Positions 28,146 to 37,684 are shown, numbered from the stretch's first letter. The stretch is DNA of 64,000 bases from Aureibacter tunicatorum (GCF_036492635.1 NZ_AP025306.1:551058-615057); one strand, 5' to 3'. Notes: generated from the letters alone by a model not told the origin. A program made the numbers and translations.

Positions 28146-28772
28146 TTAAATATTGATGAAAGGAATGAGTTCCACAGCGAAATTATGGAAGGCATGAGCT
28201 GTTGTTGGCGCTGAGTAATGCTTGAATTTATAGAACAAATATCCATAAAACATCCCGCTGACAAAACTGCTTAATAACCAAAGCCAAGAAACAGGATGCA
28301 AAAGAGCGAATAGACAAGAACTGAGAAGCAATGCGGGAATTAGGCCGACTTCATTGTCCAGCATGTTTTTGAGAATCATGTTTCTAAACAGAAACTCTTC
28401 AATCAGCGGAGAAATCAGCACAATGCGAAATAAGCTCCAAGAAATAACAGCTTTGCTATTAGTGTAAAATTCAGGCTGAAAACTAGCGTAGATAATATTC
28501 TTGACACTAATAAAGGCAATGGATAAGAGCAGAATCAAAGCAAATTGTTTGATTTTTAGAGATGCATTTGAATTCAAAAAGCGAGGCAAAGAAATATCAT
28601 ACATCCACAAATAAATAAGAATGAATGCAGTGTTGACGAAGATTGACAACCAATGGGCTGTTGTATTATTGAGATAATCTGCGAAGTAATACGAAATCGC
28701 AATAATGGCGATAAAGTTGACGCCAAAAATTACGATTGCTTTGCCTATTGCTTTTAGTTGTTGCGCCTTCAC
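28146..28772 (-). CDS. CPBP-family intramembrane metalloprotease
   Basis: A 208-residue, multi-helix membrane protein with the Abi/CAAX-protease motifs: EEFLFR at 125-130, HP at 159-160 within the FALLHPVSWLW helix, and HAFHN at 193-197. These supply the glutamates, histidines and asparagine of the active site. The start is GTG; no better ATG exists. It lies 14 bases after the methyltransferase stop, so the two are likely co-transcribed. The substrate is unknown. Confidence 0.85.
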   Translation of the reverse strand: MKAQQLKAIGKAIVIFGVNFIAIIAISYYFADYLNNTTAHWLSIFVNTAFILIYLWMYDISLPRFLNSNASLKIKQFALILLLSIAFISVKNIIYASFQPEFYTNSKAVISWSLFRIVLISPLIEEFLFRNMILKNMLDNEVGLIPALLLSSCLFALLHPVSWLWLLSSFVSGMFYGYLFYKFKHYSAPTTAHAFHNFAVELIPFINI

Positions 28773-28786
28773 TGTTGGCTATGTTA

Positions 28787-29557
28787 TTACAGTTTGATAG
28801 CTGAAACTCTCATTCGTTTATAATCCAAATACCATTTGCCCTCTCTAAAGTTTGAATTTTTCAAGCTTTCTTGAATTTCGGCGAAAATAACTTCTTTTTC
28901 ATCATAAGAATAGCCACCAAATAGGTAGTCTGCGAACGAATGCAACCATTCGATAACGCCTCTGTCTGGATCTTCCATGACTGTTGGGTGGTCGAAGATT
29001 TCAGCATATCGCACTTCCAAACCGTAAGCCTCCAATAGATCAGTATAAGAGCTGATTGAAGGAAAATACCATTGGATTAATTCGATTCGTTCAGGCTTGT
29101 TGAGCTTGACAAGCATTTTTTTGATAGCTTGAATGGTTTTTCTGCAATTTCCTCTACTTCCAAACTCGGCGATAAATCGTCCGTTTTGCTTAAGAGCGTT
29201 ATAAATTTTGCTGGTTAGCTGGATTTGATTAGTGACCCAATGGATGGTTTCATTGGAAAATACAGCGTCAAAGGAATGGTGGTAACTCATTTTCTCGGCA
29301 GGAACCTGTCTGAAATTCATTTCAGGAAATTTATGCTTGGCGCGAGTGATCATTTCAGGTGAAAGATCAATTCCTATCGTTTCAGCGCCTAATTGTTGTA
29401 TTTCATATGTTAGCTCTCCGGTTCCACAGCCTAGATCTAAGATTTTTTCACCTTTTTGGGGATTCAACAATTTGATAAGCTCTTTGCCATTTTGGTAAAT
29501 GTATTTGTGCTTTTCTTGATATTCTTTGGCATACCAAAGATTGTTATCCTGTGTCAT
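28787..29557 (-). CDS. SAM-dependent methyltransferase (trans-aconitate methyltransferase-like)
   Basis: A 256-residue class I methyltransferase: motif I ILDLGCGTGELTYE at 38-51, the acidic motif II GIDLSPEMI near 61-69, and SFDAVFSNETIHWV near 94-107, the motif IV/HWV pattern seen in Tam-like enzymes. ATG start. Precedes the CPBP protease gene in the same direction with a 14-base gap. The small-molecule substrate cannot be read from the sequence. Confidence 0.85.
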   Translation of the reverse strand: MTQDNNLWYAKEYQEKHKYIYQNGKELIKLLNPQKGEKILDLGCGTGELTYEIQQLGAETIGIDLSPEMITRAKHKFPEMNFRQVPAEKMSYHHSFDAVFSNETIHWVTNQIQLTSKIYNALKQNGRFIAEFGSRGNCRKTIQAIKKMLVKLNKPERIELIQWYFPSISSYTDLLEAYGLEVRYAEIFDHPTVMEDPDRGVIEWLHSFADYLFGGYSYDEKEVIFAEIQESLKNSNFREGKWYLDYKRMRVSAIKL

Positions 29558-29630
29558 TGTTTGCGTATTTACTTTCTAATAAAAATACATAAAAAAATCA
29601 TTAAATTATATTACCTAACCTATTTTAGCC

Positions 29631-30458
29631 CTATAAGCTTTTGTTTGCGTATTTTATGACAATTTTTATCAAGTCTTCTTCAATTTTATCAATGAAAATG
29701 ATCCCTTTGTAGTTTCCATTGGATTGAAATGAGCAATTATTGATGCTAGTTGATTTATCTATTGGAATTAATAAATGGTTGGAGTTTTTAACTTGATTAT
29801 GTCTGGAGATATTGCACATTAAATCTTCCAAAATATTGATTTCATCAGTTTGCAAGTTTTGGAATATGGATCGGAATTGTGTTCTGGAAGAATCATTTGT
29901 GATGTTTTCGTTTAGCAATTCTGGAGAGGCAAAATGCAGTTCATTATTCGACAAGAAAATGAACATCTGATAGTTGATTCCATTTCCAGAGGCTGTGTTA
30001 GAACTTGTCCCTTTTTCCAAGTTGACAAAGGTTGATGTGCTTTTGTTTGCAGGCAGGTAAATGGACATTTCATTCATTAGAAAATCATCTCTTTCATGAG
30101 TGATTGTTTTGAATTTGATCGAGTTGTTGAATATGCGCTTGAAAAAAACTTTAATCTCATAGTTGTTAGTTGCAACACTATTTTTCTGGAAATTATCAAG
30201 CAATAATTGAAGCTCCAAAACCTCTATCGCAAGATTTTCATTAATAATAAGGCTGTCATTTCGAAAGACTTGATAACCGTCAAAGGCTAGTTTTGAGCTC
30301 AAGTGCACAGGAAATTTTTCGCAAGCATCCAGCGAGTATTCCTTTGGGGTGTTAAGGGTTAGCATATTGACTTGATCGAGGTTATTCTCTTGGTCTTGAC
30401 AGGAGAATAATGTGCCGGCAAGCAAACAGAATGTAGCTAGTGTTAGTATTTTATCCAA
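29631..30458 (-). CDS. Predicted lipoprotein of unknown function
   Basis: A 275-residue protein with a lipoprotein signal: a hydrophobic stretch then TLFSC with the acylated Cys at residue 20, followed by QDQEN. The start codon is TTG; an in-frame stop lies four codons upstream, so no earlier start exists. The mature part is Asn/Ser-rich with predicted beta strands and no motif I recognise. Attachment to the inner leaflet of the outer membrane is the usual fate in this phylum. Confidence 0.7.
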   Translation of the reverse strand: MDKILTLATFCLLAGTLFSCQDQENNLDQVNMLTLNTPKEYSLDACEKFPVHLSSKLAFDGYQVFRNDSLIINENLAIEVLELQLLLDNFQKNSVATNNYEIKVFFKRIFNNSIKFKTITHERDDFLMNEMSIYLPANKSTSTFVNLEKGTSSNTASGNGINYQMFIFLSNNELHFASPELLNENITNDSSRTQFRSIFQNLQTDEINILEDLMCNISRHNQVKNSNHLLIPIDKSTSINNCSFQSNGNYKGIIFIDKIEEDLIKIVIKYANKSL

Positions 30459-30576
30459 ATTATCGTACTATATTTTCTTGAATATGTATTTATAGGATAA
30501 AATTGTATAAACGTGCATTTGTTTTATTTCAGGCGAAAAGCAAGAAATTTCACTTCTTTGAGACTAATTTATCAAG

Positions 30577-31944
30577 TTAAATTGCAAATTCAACGCTTTT
30601 GGCTTCTTCAACCTCTTGCTTTTTGTTTAGAATTCTAAATCCAAAGAATACCATAAGCAAGCCTTTGAAAATAGAGCTGATCGTAATCGACCACCAGATA
30701 CCCGCTACTCCCCAAGACATATAATCCGATAGCAAAATGGCTATTGGAATTCGAAGCCCAGTGAATAAAATGCCGATAATGGAAGGCAATTTGCTTTTGC
30801 CCAGACCAAAGTACAATCCTGACAATACGATTTCCCAGATCATGAAGATTTGGGAGACTCCCAGAATTTTCAGATAAGTAGAGCCTAGTTCTATGGCGCT
30901 TGGTTCGGGCAAGAATATTTTATAGATAAAGCTTCCCGCAAAGTAAAACAATGAACTCGTGGCAAGGCCAACAATAGTGCCTATGATAAACGTTCGTGTG
31001 ATTCCCAGTTTGATTCTCAGGGATTTGCCTGCGCCAAAGTTTTGTCCGACGAAAGTGGACAGGGCAGTTGAAAATCCAGCCGCGGTCATCCAAGATATGG
31101 CTTCTATTTGAGTGCCCACGCTTTGCACCGCGATAGGCAATGCGCCCCATTTGGCTACGAGTGATGCGATCACCATGGCAAAACAAGCGAATAGAGACAT
31201 TTGAGCGGCGGCTGGACCTCCGTATTTGAGTATTAGTTTGCTATGCTTTATATCTGGCCACCTCAAAATTCCAGCGCCTTTCACAGGTCCGTTTTCGCTT
31301 TTGTATATCCAGCAAAATGCTAAGAAAACCAATGCTTGAGTGGCAACGGTAGCGATTGCAGCTCCTTGACTGCCCATGGCAGGTATTATGCTCCAGCCAA
31401 AGATCAGGATGGGATCTAAAATGATGTTGATGACTAGACCGCTTGCTATTAATATAAATGGAAGCCTGCTATTCCCCTTGGCGTTGAATATTCCTGAAAA
31501 TGTCAGGTTGGTATAAGAGAATATCATTCCAGCGGCAATAAGTTGAAGATAAGTCGTAGCTTCGGCATTGATGGCTTCGTTCTTAAGCATAAACATGCCG
31601 ATAAGCTTTGGCGCGAAAGCGATTACGATCAATCCATAGACTAAGGAAGTGATAATAGATAAAGTCAGCGAAGTCTCGGCGAAGGCAATTTGCGCGTGCT
31701 TGTCTTTTCTGCCCGATGATTGTGAAACGCCAACTTCAGCCCCAATTTTCGTATAATTGAGCAAAGCATTGCCTAGCCACATAAAGAATGTCGCTGTCCC
31801 CACAGCTGCAACAGCGTCACTGCCTAACCTCCCAAGCCAAGCCATGTCGGCAAAGTTATAGGTCATTTGGACAAATGATGTCCCAATGATCGGCATAGAC
31901 AGTTTGAAAATCTGTCCTGTTACATTTCCTTTCGTCAAATCCAT
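30577..31944 (-). CDS. MATE-family multidrug efflux transporter
   Basis: Twelve-helix antiporter of about 455 residues, with two homologous halves. The N-terminal PIIGTSFVQMTYNFADMAWLG (broken here) begins the first MATE repeat near residue 20, and the second repeat starts near GGPAAAQMSLFACFAMVIAS around 245. The ATG at 31944 is preferred over a TTG at 31959. A consensus-matching promoter lies 38 bases upstream. Exports cationic compounds with Na+ or H+ influx. Confidence 0.9.
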   Translation of the reverse strand: MDLTKGNVTGQIFKLSMPIIGTSFVQMTYNFADMAWLGRLGSDAVAAVGTATFFMWLGNALLNYTKIGAEVGVSQSSGRKDKHAQIAFAETSLTLSIITSLVYGLIVIAFAPKLIGMFMLKNEAINAEATTYLQLIAAGMIFSYTNLTFSGIFNAKGNSRLPFILIASGLVINIILDPILIFGWSIIPAMGSQGAAIATVATQALVFLAFCWIYKSENGPVKGAGILRWPDIKHSKLILKYGGPAAAQMSLFACFAMVIASLVAKWGALPIAVQSVGTQIEAISWMTAAGFSTALSTFVGQNFGAGKSLRIKLGITRTFIIGTIVGLATSSLFYFAGSFIYKIFLPEPSAIELGSTYLKILGVSQIFMIWEIVLSGLYFGLGKSKLPSIIGILFTGLRIPIAILLSDYMSWGVAGIWWSITISSIFKGLLMVFFGFRILNKKQEVEEAKSVEFAI

Positions 31945-31981
31945 TTCCTTCACTTTCAATTCATTTCGCTAAAAAGCCGCG

Positions 31982-32011
31982 CAAATGTAATCTTTATCCG
32001 CTGAATTTCAA
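31982..32011 (-). promoter_or_regulatory. Bacteroidota-type promoter of the MATE gene
   Basis: On the minus strand TTG (32009-32011) is followed after 19 bases by TACATTTG (31982-31989), which fits the TTG-N19-21-TAnnTTTG consensus of the Bacteroidota primary sigma factor exactly. Transcription would start near 31975 and leave a leader of about 30 bases before the ATG. Confidence 0.65.
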
Positions 32012-32596
32012 AAGGTTGTGAAATGCATGGAATGGATTTTTTGAAATTTTTTTAAACAATAATGGTATTTTGTGTGGTTAGTATATGTTAAGTTAGTCTC
32101 AAAATTTTGATTTCAAAGGCATTTGCTCTAAGTATTCGTATTTTTTCCAAAATGCGTATTTTTTTGATGTTTTTATCACGCAATGATCAGAATCTTGAAA
32201 CAGTTCCATAGCTTGGAGGAATGCTATTTTTACAGCTTGATGACTAGGCTTAATTTTAAAATTCAAGAATAAGACAATTTATCGAATTTTTACATGCGAG
32301 AGCTTTCTTAAGTGGTTTCGGAGGCCTTCAGGAGATTGTGGGCATATTTTTACCATTAAAAAACTGCAAATTTTGTCTAAATATTACATGGGAGGAATTA
32401 TTTATGAAAAAATTGGGAAATATTTGAAACTATATTTATAATTGTTGCTCAGAGTAGCTGACAAAGGGTTGCTGCTTTGTTTTTAAATGAATATTTTTTT
32501 TAAAAAGTAAAAAAAAACAGCAAAATTGGGTTAATAATTGCTTTCTAACCAAAAGTGTATTTATATTGATCGAAATATTTATAAACAACTATTTTT
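32012..32596. other. Intergenic region without a recognised gene
   Basis: About 580 AT-rich bases between divergent MATE and histone-like genes. I see no frame with a known protein, no tRNA-like arm and no array. A TTG (32538-32540) followed 21 bases later by TATATTG is an imperfect promoter candidate for the histone-like gene. The stretch at 32290-32350 is richer in G and C than its surroundings; I cannot assign it. Confidence 0.5.
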
Positions 32597-32782
32597 ATGG
32601 AACTATACAATGAATTAAAAGAGCTAATTTTAGCGGTAGAGAAAGATGCTGACGCTTTCTATAACAAGAACAACAAAGCTGCTGGTACAAGAGTGAGAAA
32701 TGCTATGCAAGAAATCAAAGGCAAAGCTCAGGATATCAGAGTAAACGTTTTGGATGTTAAGAAAACAAGAGAGGAAGCATAA
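32597..32782 (+). CDS. Histone H1-like (Hc1-type) small protein
   Basis: A 61-residue protein that matches the Bacteroidota Hc1-like family: MELYNELKELILAVEKDADAF at the start (broken family pattern) and NKAAGTRVRNAMQEIK in the middle. The second half is basic with no Trp or Cys. Such proteins are thought to bind DNA or associate with the nucleoid. A strong terminator lies 57 bases after its stop, and it is a single-gene transcript. Confidence 0.85.
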   Translation: MELYNELKELILAVEKDADAFYNKNNKAAGTRVRNAMQEIKGKAQDIRVNVLDVKKTREEA

Positions 32783-32838
32783 TCATTTTTTGATTTCATC
32801 TGAAAAGAAATTTGAATCCGAAAAATGGATCATCAAAT

Positions 32839-32867
32839 AAAAGAGACTCAATTTTTGAGTCTCTTTT
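32839..32867 (+). terminator. Rho-independent terminator of the histone-like gene
   Basis: AAAAGAGACTCAA (32839-32851) pairs with TTGAGTCTCTTTT (32855-32867) over a three-base loop, and the T run continues to 32870. Confidence 0.9.
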
Positions 32868-32922
32868 TTTGTTTTAAGCTTCGCAGCGCGATAAATTGCA
32901 AAGACAATCAAACTTCAAGCGT

Positions 32923-33222
32923 ATGAAAACGACAATTGGAAAACTTAGAATTGTAGGACTGATGGAAGGATGGTCCTTTATCATTTTATTGGCTATAGCA
33001 ATGCCTCTGAAGTATTACGCAGGCATTCCTGAAGTAAATAAAGTCGTGGGGATGGCTCATGGCGTATTGTTCGTGGCGTACGTGTTTTTGGTTTACATGG
33101 CAAAGACTGAGTATGAATGGTCATGGAAAGACACGATGATTGCCATGGCTTGCTCGGTGATTCCTTTTGGAACATTTTACGCCGACAAAAAAATATTCAA
33201 AAAACAGCAAGTATCTGCTTAG
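32923..33222 (+). CDS. DUF3817 membrane protein
   Basis: A 99-residue protein with three hydrophobic helices, starting at the ATG before TTIGKLRIVGLMEGWSF. The EGWSF segment, the MPLKYYAG loop and the VNKVVGMAHGVLFVAYV helix are typical of DUF3817 (YdzA-like) proteins. A TTG nine codons upstream is possible but less likely. Function unknown. Confidence 0.85.
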   Translation: MKTTIGKLRIVGLMEGWSFIILLAIAMPLKYYAGIPEVNKVVGMAHGVLFVAYVFLVYMAKTEYEWSWKDTMIAMACSVIPFGTFYADKKIFKKQQVSA

Positions 33223-33278
33223 TAATTAAAGAAATTTGAAATTCCGGCGCATGAGCTGGAATTTCTCTTTGGATTTGA

Positions 33279-35069
33279 TTATTTCTTTGAGTTTATATAC
33301 TCTTTGGGAGTCATTCCCATTTTCTTTTTGAAGTAGGTATTGAATGTGGTTTTTGAATTGAAGCCACACTCGTAAGCTATGCCGGATAAGCTCAAATGGC
33401 TGAATTCCGATTTCAGTGAAACTTTTTTAAACTCCTCAAGACGATGGTCATTTATGAATTCATTGAAGTTTTTATCGAATTCATTGTTGATCAATGCGGA
33501 AAGCTCATGGCTATTGATATTCAGTTTGTTAGCAAGCTCATTAAGGTTGATCTGCGCATCAAGGTAGGGCTTTTCATTTGACATGAGCAGGTTTAAGCGA
33601 TCTTTAGCATTGGAGATTTTGTGTTCAGATAATTTTGATTGAATTTTTTTAGAAAAAAGATGAGGCGGGAACAAACGATTTTTTGCTTGATCGAATCTTG
33701 GGTCTTTTCTTAAGTTTTTAGACATAGGATCTGCAAAGTGAATCATGAGCAATGGAGAACCATACTCGATATTTTTTTCTATCCATTCAAAAGCTTTGTC
33801 GTATTGTTCGGAAATGGCAAAATGCATGAATTTGAAAGAGTCGGCCCTAAAGCCTAAGGGGCTTTCTGCCTCGACAATCAGCTGTTCAAAGATGTCATCT
33901 TGCTTTTTTTCCTGCTTCATCAGGTGGTAAGCGATGCATTTTATGCCTAATTCATCGCCTCTTACAAGCACATCTTTTGGAAGTGTTTCCAGCATTTTGA
34001 GGGCTGACTCAGGCTTATTGCTTAACAGCAGACAATAGCACTTTATTGTGAATGCGGGGATATTATGAGGATTGTCTTTGAGGCATATATCTAGTGCTTT
34101 TAGAGCTTCATCGAATTTTTCAAGCATATAGAGGTGGTAGGCTTTGAAAAAGAGAGTCTCGGGAGAAAGCGGATCAACTTCGTTAGCGAGTGAAAGGTGA
34201 TTGGTTGCATAGCGCGTCTTTCCCGCTAATGCGTATAGGAATGATAAAAACTGTTGAGCCTCGGCGAAATTAGGATTGAGTGCGACGGCTTTTTTGGCTT
34301 CTGCTAGGCTTTGTTCATAATCGCTTTCAACAAAGAATGCCAAATTTGCTAACTGATAATGCCCTTCGGACAAATTGGGATGTAAGCTTATAGCCTTGCG
34401 AATAGTCGTGCCTGCTTCTGTCCAAGCCTCTGGTTTTACTCCTGTCGTTGCAAGAAATCCAAGACAGTCTGCAAGCCTCAGCAAGGTAATGGGATTATTT
34501 GGATCGATTTTAAGCGATTGGTTGAAAAAACCGATCGCGAGCTGTACGTCTTTTGCATTCCACTTTCTGAAATAATACAAGCCCATAAGCGAGAGTTCAT
34601 ATGCTTTTGATTGTAAATGGCTATGCATTGAATCGTTGGCGTTTGTTAAATTTCCCAAGCCTAGATTTAGCTGCTTTGACAGTTGCATTCCTATTTCCGA
34701 ATGAAGATCATGGAGTTTATTTGTAGAACTCTCAAATCCATCAGACCAGATGACAGTATCATTCTCTGAATCGATTAGGTACACTAATACACGACAATGG
34801 TTCTTTTCCCATTTGATTTTTCCTTCAATGAGATGTTCAGCACCCAGTTTTTCTCCAATTTGTTGAGTGCTGAGCTCTGAAGAGTCAAGCTTGAAAGATG
34901 AGCGTCTTGATATTACTCTCAAGGCATTTTGATTGGATAAAAGAGACAATATTTCTTCGGCTATTCCTTCGCCATAAAATTTAGCTTTTTCATGTTCTTC
35001 TTCACAAGAAAAAGGCAAAATAGCAACTTTGGGAAGTTTAGTCGAATTGTTTTTTAGCGAATTATCCAT
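33279..35069 (-). CDS. TolB-like/TPR protein with C-terminal AraC-type DNA-binding domain
   Basis: 596 residues. Residues about 12-140 form the FlgO/TolB-like domain found beside adenylate cyclases (VAILPFSC, GEGIAEEILSLLS, RVISRRSSF, LIEGKIKWE). Residues about 150-420 are TPR repeats (for example NPITLLRLADCLGFLA; NFAEAQQFLSFLYALAGK). The last 100 residues carry an AraC double helix-turn-helix (LANKLNINSHELSALIN; SGIAYECGFNSKTTFNTYFKKKMGMTPKEY, broken at the usual linker). A cytoplasmic regulator that senses an unknown signal by protein contacts; divergent from an AraC gene at 35221. Confidence 0.85.
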   Translation of the reverse strand: MDNSLKNNSTKLPKVAILPFSCEEEHEKAKFYGEGIAEEILSLLSNQNALRVISRRSSFKLDSSELSTQQIGEKLGAEHLIEGKIKWEKNHCRVLVYLIDSENDTVIWSDGFESSTNKLHDLHSEIGMQLSKQLNLGLGNLTNANDSMHSHLQSKAYELSLMGLYYFRKWNAKDVQLAIGFFNQSLKIDPNNPITLLRLADCLGFLATTGVKPEAWTEAGTTIRKAISLHPNLSEGHYQLANLAFFVESDYEQSLAEAKKAVALNPNFAEAQQFLSFLYALAGKTRYATNHLSLANEVDPLSPETLFFKAYHLYMLEKFDEALKALDICLKDNPHNIPAFTIKCYCLLLSNKPESALKMLETLPKDVLVRGDELGIKCIAYHLMKQEKKQDDIFEQLIVEAESPLGFRADSFKFMHFAISEQYDKAFEWIEKNIEYGSPLLMIHFADPMSKNLRKDPRFDQAKNRLFPPHLFSKKIQSKLSEHKISNAKDRLNLLMSNEKPYLDAQINLNELANKLNINSHELSALINNEFDKNFNEFINDHRLEEFKKVSLKSEFSHLSLSGIAYECGFNSKTTFNTYFKKKMGMTPKEYINSKK

Positions 35070-35220
35070 TTTTGGGGAATTGAAAAATATCGGGAACTTA
35101 TTAAATTGGAGTTTAATTTATAGCAGTTTTTTAATTATTGCAATTTCTATTTATTCGAATAGAAGTTATCATGTTTGATTTGAGAATAAATTGGATCAGA
35201 TCATAGAACGAGGGCACAAG

Positions 35221-36057
35221 ATGAAATTTGAAGGAAAGAATCAAGAATATTTGGAAATCATTGATATCGATGGAAATCTGGGCAACTTTTTAGAACATTC
35301 TAAAAATAGCGAGTTGTCATTAGTTTGGTTTTATGATGACGGAAATAAAATTAGAATTGATACGGTAGATTATCATTTCGACAAGAATGACATAGTTTGC
35401 TTGACAGAATTTCATAGAATAAAAGTATGCAAACTTGGTAAAGCCAAGTTGATTAGATGGAACAGGCCCTTTTATTGTATTGTTGATCATGATAGCGAGG
35501 TGGGTTGCAAAGGTGTGCTTTACTATGGATCGTCGAATGTGCCGATGTTAAGGCCTGAAAAGGAGGAGTTGGAGATATTGCAAGTGGTAATGAAGATGTT
35601 TTTGATTGAACTGGGCTTTAAGGATCATTTGCAGTTTGAGATGCTTCAATCCATGCTTAAGAGGTTTTTGATATTATGCACAAGAATATACAAATCGATG
35701 AATTCCGCTGGTATGCTGGATCATTCAGGTGTGGAGCTCATACGAGAGTACAATTTTTTGGTGGAGCAACATTTTAGATCAAAGCATACAGTTAACGAAT
35801 ACGCTGAATTGTTAAACAAGTCGCCAAAGACTTTGTCAAATTTATTTAAGAAAGCGAGTGGGACTTCTCCGCTTAAGTTTATACATAATCGCATAATACT
35901 GGAAGCGCGCAGAGTTTTGATTTATTCAGAAGTCCCCGTGTCGGAGTTGGCTTATGATTTAGGATTTGCCGATGTGCAGGTTTTCAGTAGGTTTTTCAAA
36001 AAGCAAGAAGGTATTTCCCCTCAAAATTTCAGGCTAAGGGAAAAAATGACAACATGA
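35221..36057 (+). CDS. AraC-family transcriptional regulator
   Basis: About 278 residues. The N-terminal half is a cupin-like sensor; the C-terminal 100 residues hold two helix-turn-helix motifs (VNEYAELLNKSPKTLSNLFK; VSELAYDLGFADVQVFSRFFKK) ending in the typical SPQNFR. The ATG at 35221 is preferred over a TTG ten codons upstream. It lies just upstream of the AhpD-like and thioredoxin genes and probably controls them. Confidence 0.87.
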   Translation: MKFEGKNQEYLEIIDIDGNLGNFLEHSKNSELSLVWFYDDGNKIRIDTVDYHFDKNDIVCLTEFHRIKVCKLGKAKLIRWNRPFYCIVDHDSEVGCKGVLYYGSSNVPMLRPEKEELEILQVVMKMFLIELGFKDHLQFEMLQSMLKRFLILCTRIYKSMNSAGMLDHSGVELIREYNFLVEQHFRSKHTVNEYAELLNKSPKTLSNLFKKASGTSPLKFIHNRIILEARRVLIYSEVPVSELAYDLGFADVQVFSRFFKKQEGISPQNFRLREKMTT

Positions 36058-36142
36058 TAGGAGATAATGCCTACCATTTACCTGTTTGAGTCGCTGATAT
36101 TTGTATTGTTGATTGAATGTAGAACAAAAAAACAATATTAAA

Positions 36143-36676
36143 ATGAGAGATTACACAGTTCCCCAAAAGAATGAAGTTTCAGAAGCTAATCAAGCGATTT
36201 TTGAAAATCTTGAGTCAAAATTAGGTTTTGTTCCCAACCTCTATGCGTATTATGCTAAAAATGAAACAGCGTTAGGCGATTACCTGTCATTTCAAGGACG
36301 CAAGTCTACATTGAGAGCTAAGGAAAAAGAAGTGGTGAACTTAGTGGTTAGCCAGTTTAACGGTTGTCAGTATTGCTTGTCGGCTCACACGGCGATAGGC
36401 AAGATGAATGGATTTACGGACGAAGAGATATTAGCGATCAGGAAGGGTGAGATTTCTTTTGATGCGAAATTATCGGCTTTGGCAGGCTTGGCGCAAGAAA
36501 TCGTAGCCAACAAAGGGAACGCTAGCGAGTCATCAAGAGAGGCATTCTTTTCAGCAGGGTATGATGAGTCTAATTTGATAGATGTTATTGTGCTGATTGG
36601 AGAAAAAGTTATCAGCAATTATATTCATAATTTCACAAAATTTCCAATTGACTTTCCCATAGCGAAAGAGATTTAA
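36143..36676 (+). CDS. Carboxymuconolactone decarboxylase/AhpD-like peroxidase-related protein
   Basis: An all-helical protein of 177 residues with the redox motif QYCLSAH (C-x2-C spacing GCQYCLSAH near residues 76-84) in the AhpD core, preceded by LRAKEKEVVNLVVSQFNGC. Probably reduces peroxides or acts in thiol redox chemistry together with the thioredoxin gene that starts nine bases after its stop. ATG at 36143 is chosen; a TTG ten codons earlier also exists. Confidence 0.85.
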   Translation: MRDYTVPQKNEVSEANQAIFENLESKLGFVPNLYAYYAKNETALGDYLSFQGRKSTLRAKEKEVVNLVVSQFNGCQYCLSAHTAIGKMNGFTDEEILAIRKGEISFDAKLSALAGLAQEIVANKGNASESSREAFFSAGYDESNLIDVIVLIGEKVISNYIHNFTKFPIDFPIAKEI

Positions 36677-36685
36677 AAAAATAAT

Positions 36686-37012
36686 ATGAGAACCATTAAG
36701 AAAATATCTCAATACGAAGAATTATTGAATGAGGGCAAACCTCTTTTAATAGATTTTTATGCCGATTGGTGTGGCCCTTGTCAATCAATGATTCCAACTT
36801 TGGATAGAATAGACGACGACTTTGAAGAGTTAGTTATTGCTAAAGTAAATGTTGATGATAATCCCGCATTGACTAAAAAGTTCTCTGTTAAGGGCATTCC
36901 CGCTTTGTTTTTTATGAATGGAAGCGAAATCGTTGACAAGGCGGTTGGATCACAACCTTATCCGAAGCTGGCAGAAAGAGTGGAAGTCTTTTTGAAGAAA
37001 ATTAAAGATTAA
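36686..37012 (+). CDS. trxA: Thioredoxin
   Basis: A 108-residue thioredoxin: LIDFYADWCGPCQ with the redox cysteines at C29 and C32, the cis-proline in KGIPALFFM near residue 74, and a VDDNPALTKKFSV segment. Cytoplasmic, no signal peptide. It follows the AhpD-like gene in the same transcript, a natural electron donor for it, and is closed by a terminator. Confidence 0.92.
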   Translation: MRTIKKISQYEELLNEGKPLLIDFYADWCGPCQSMIPTLDRIDDDFEELVIAKVNVDDNPALTKKFSVKGIPALFFMNGSEIVDKAVGSQPYPKLAERVEVFLKKIKD

Positions 37013-37023
37013 TATATCTATTG

Positions 37024-37050
37024 AACGCCACGATATTATTTCGTGGCGTT
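37024..37050 (+). terminator. Rho-independent terminator after thioredoxin
   Basis: AACGCCACGA (37024-37033) pairs with TCGTGGCGTT (37041-37050) over a seven-base loop, followed by TTTATTTT. Confidence 0.9.
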
Positions 37051-37153
37051 TTTATTTTAATCGAAGTTCTGTGGATACTTAATTTTTTCGTGAGTATTTA
37101 TTAAATTAATCAGAAGTGAGTTTAAGTTTTTTACTTGATTAATTTATAATGCC

Positions 37154-37684
37154 ATGTTTTTAAATGATTTCAGCACACAGAGATTCTGCTTGGAAGAGCT
37201 TTCAGAATCTGATTTTGAGTTTGTTTACGAGTTGGTGAATACTGCAGGTTGGATAGAGTTTATTGGAGATAAAGGCGTAAGGAGCTTTGAGGATGCTCGC
37301 GAGTATGCCAAAAAGATGTCGGATGCGCCCAATATCGAATGGTGGAATATTAAAATGGTTGATACTGGTTGCTTGGCAGGGGTAATTACCTTTATCAAAC
37401 GCGATTTTTTAGATCATTATGATATAGGCTTTGCTTTGTTGCCAGAATTTGAAGGAAAAGGAATTGCTTTTGAAGCCAGTAAATTAGTGATGGACCAAGC
37501 ATTTGGCAGTGGAGAACATGATGTCATATTGGGAAGAACCATGAAGAAGAATTCTAAATCGATAAATTTATTGGAAAAATTGGGATTGAAACTGTTGAAA
37601 GAATCAGAGGATGACAAGGGTGTGGTAAACTGCGTGTTGAAGGTTGAGAAAGAAGAGTACTATTCATTAATGACTCAAGATTAA
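37154..37684 (+). CDS. GNAT-family N-acetyltransferase (RimJ/RimL type)
   Basis: A 176-residue GNAT protein of the RimJ/RimL group: it opens with STQRFCLEELSESDFEFVYEL, has DIGFALLPEFEGKGIAFEAS near 93-112 with the acetyl-CoA loop (E-x-x-G-K-G), and the KKNSKSINLLEKLGLKLL helix near 134-151. It acetylates a protein N-terminus or small amine; the target is unknown. It lies immediately upstream of a putative effector gene. Confidence 0.85.
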   Translation: MFLNDFSTQRFCLEELSESDFEFVYELVNTAGWIEFIGDKGVRSFEDAREYAKKMSDAPNIEWWNIKMVDTGCLAGVITFIKRDFLDHYDIGFALLPEFEGKGIAFEASKLVMDQAFGSGEHDVILGRTMKKNSKSINLLEKLGLKLLKESEDDKGVVNCVLKVEKEEYYSLMTQD

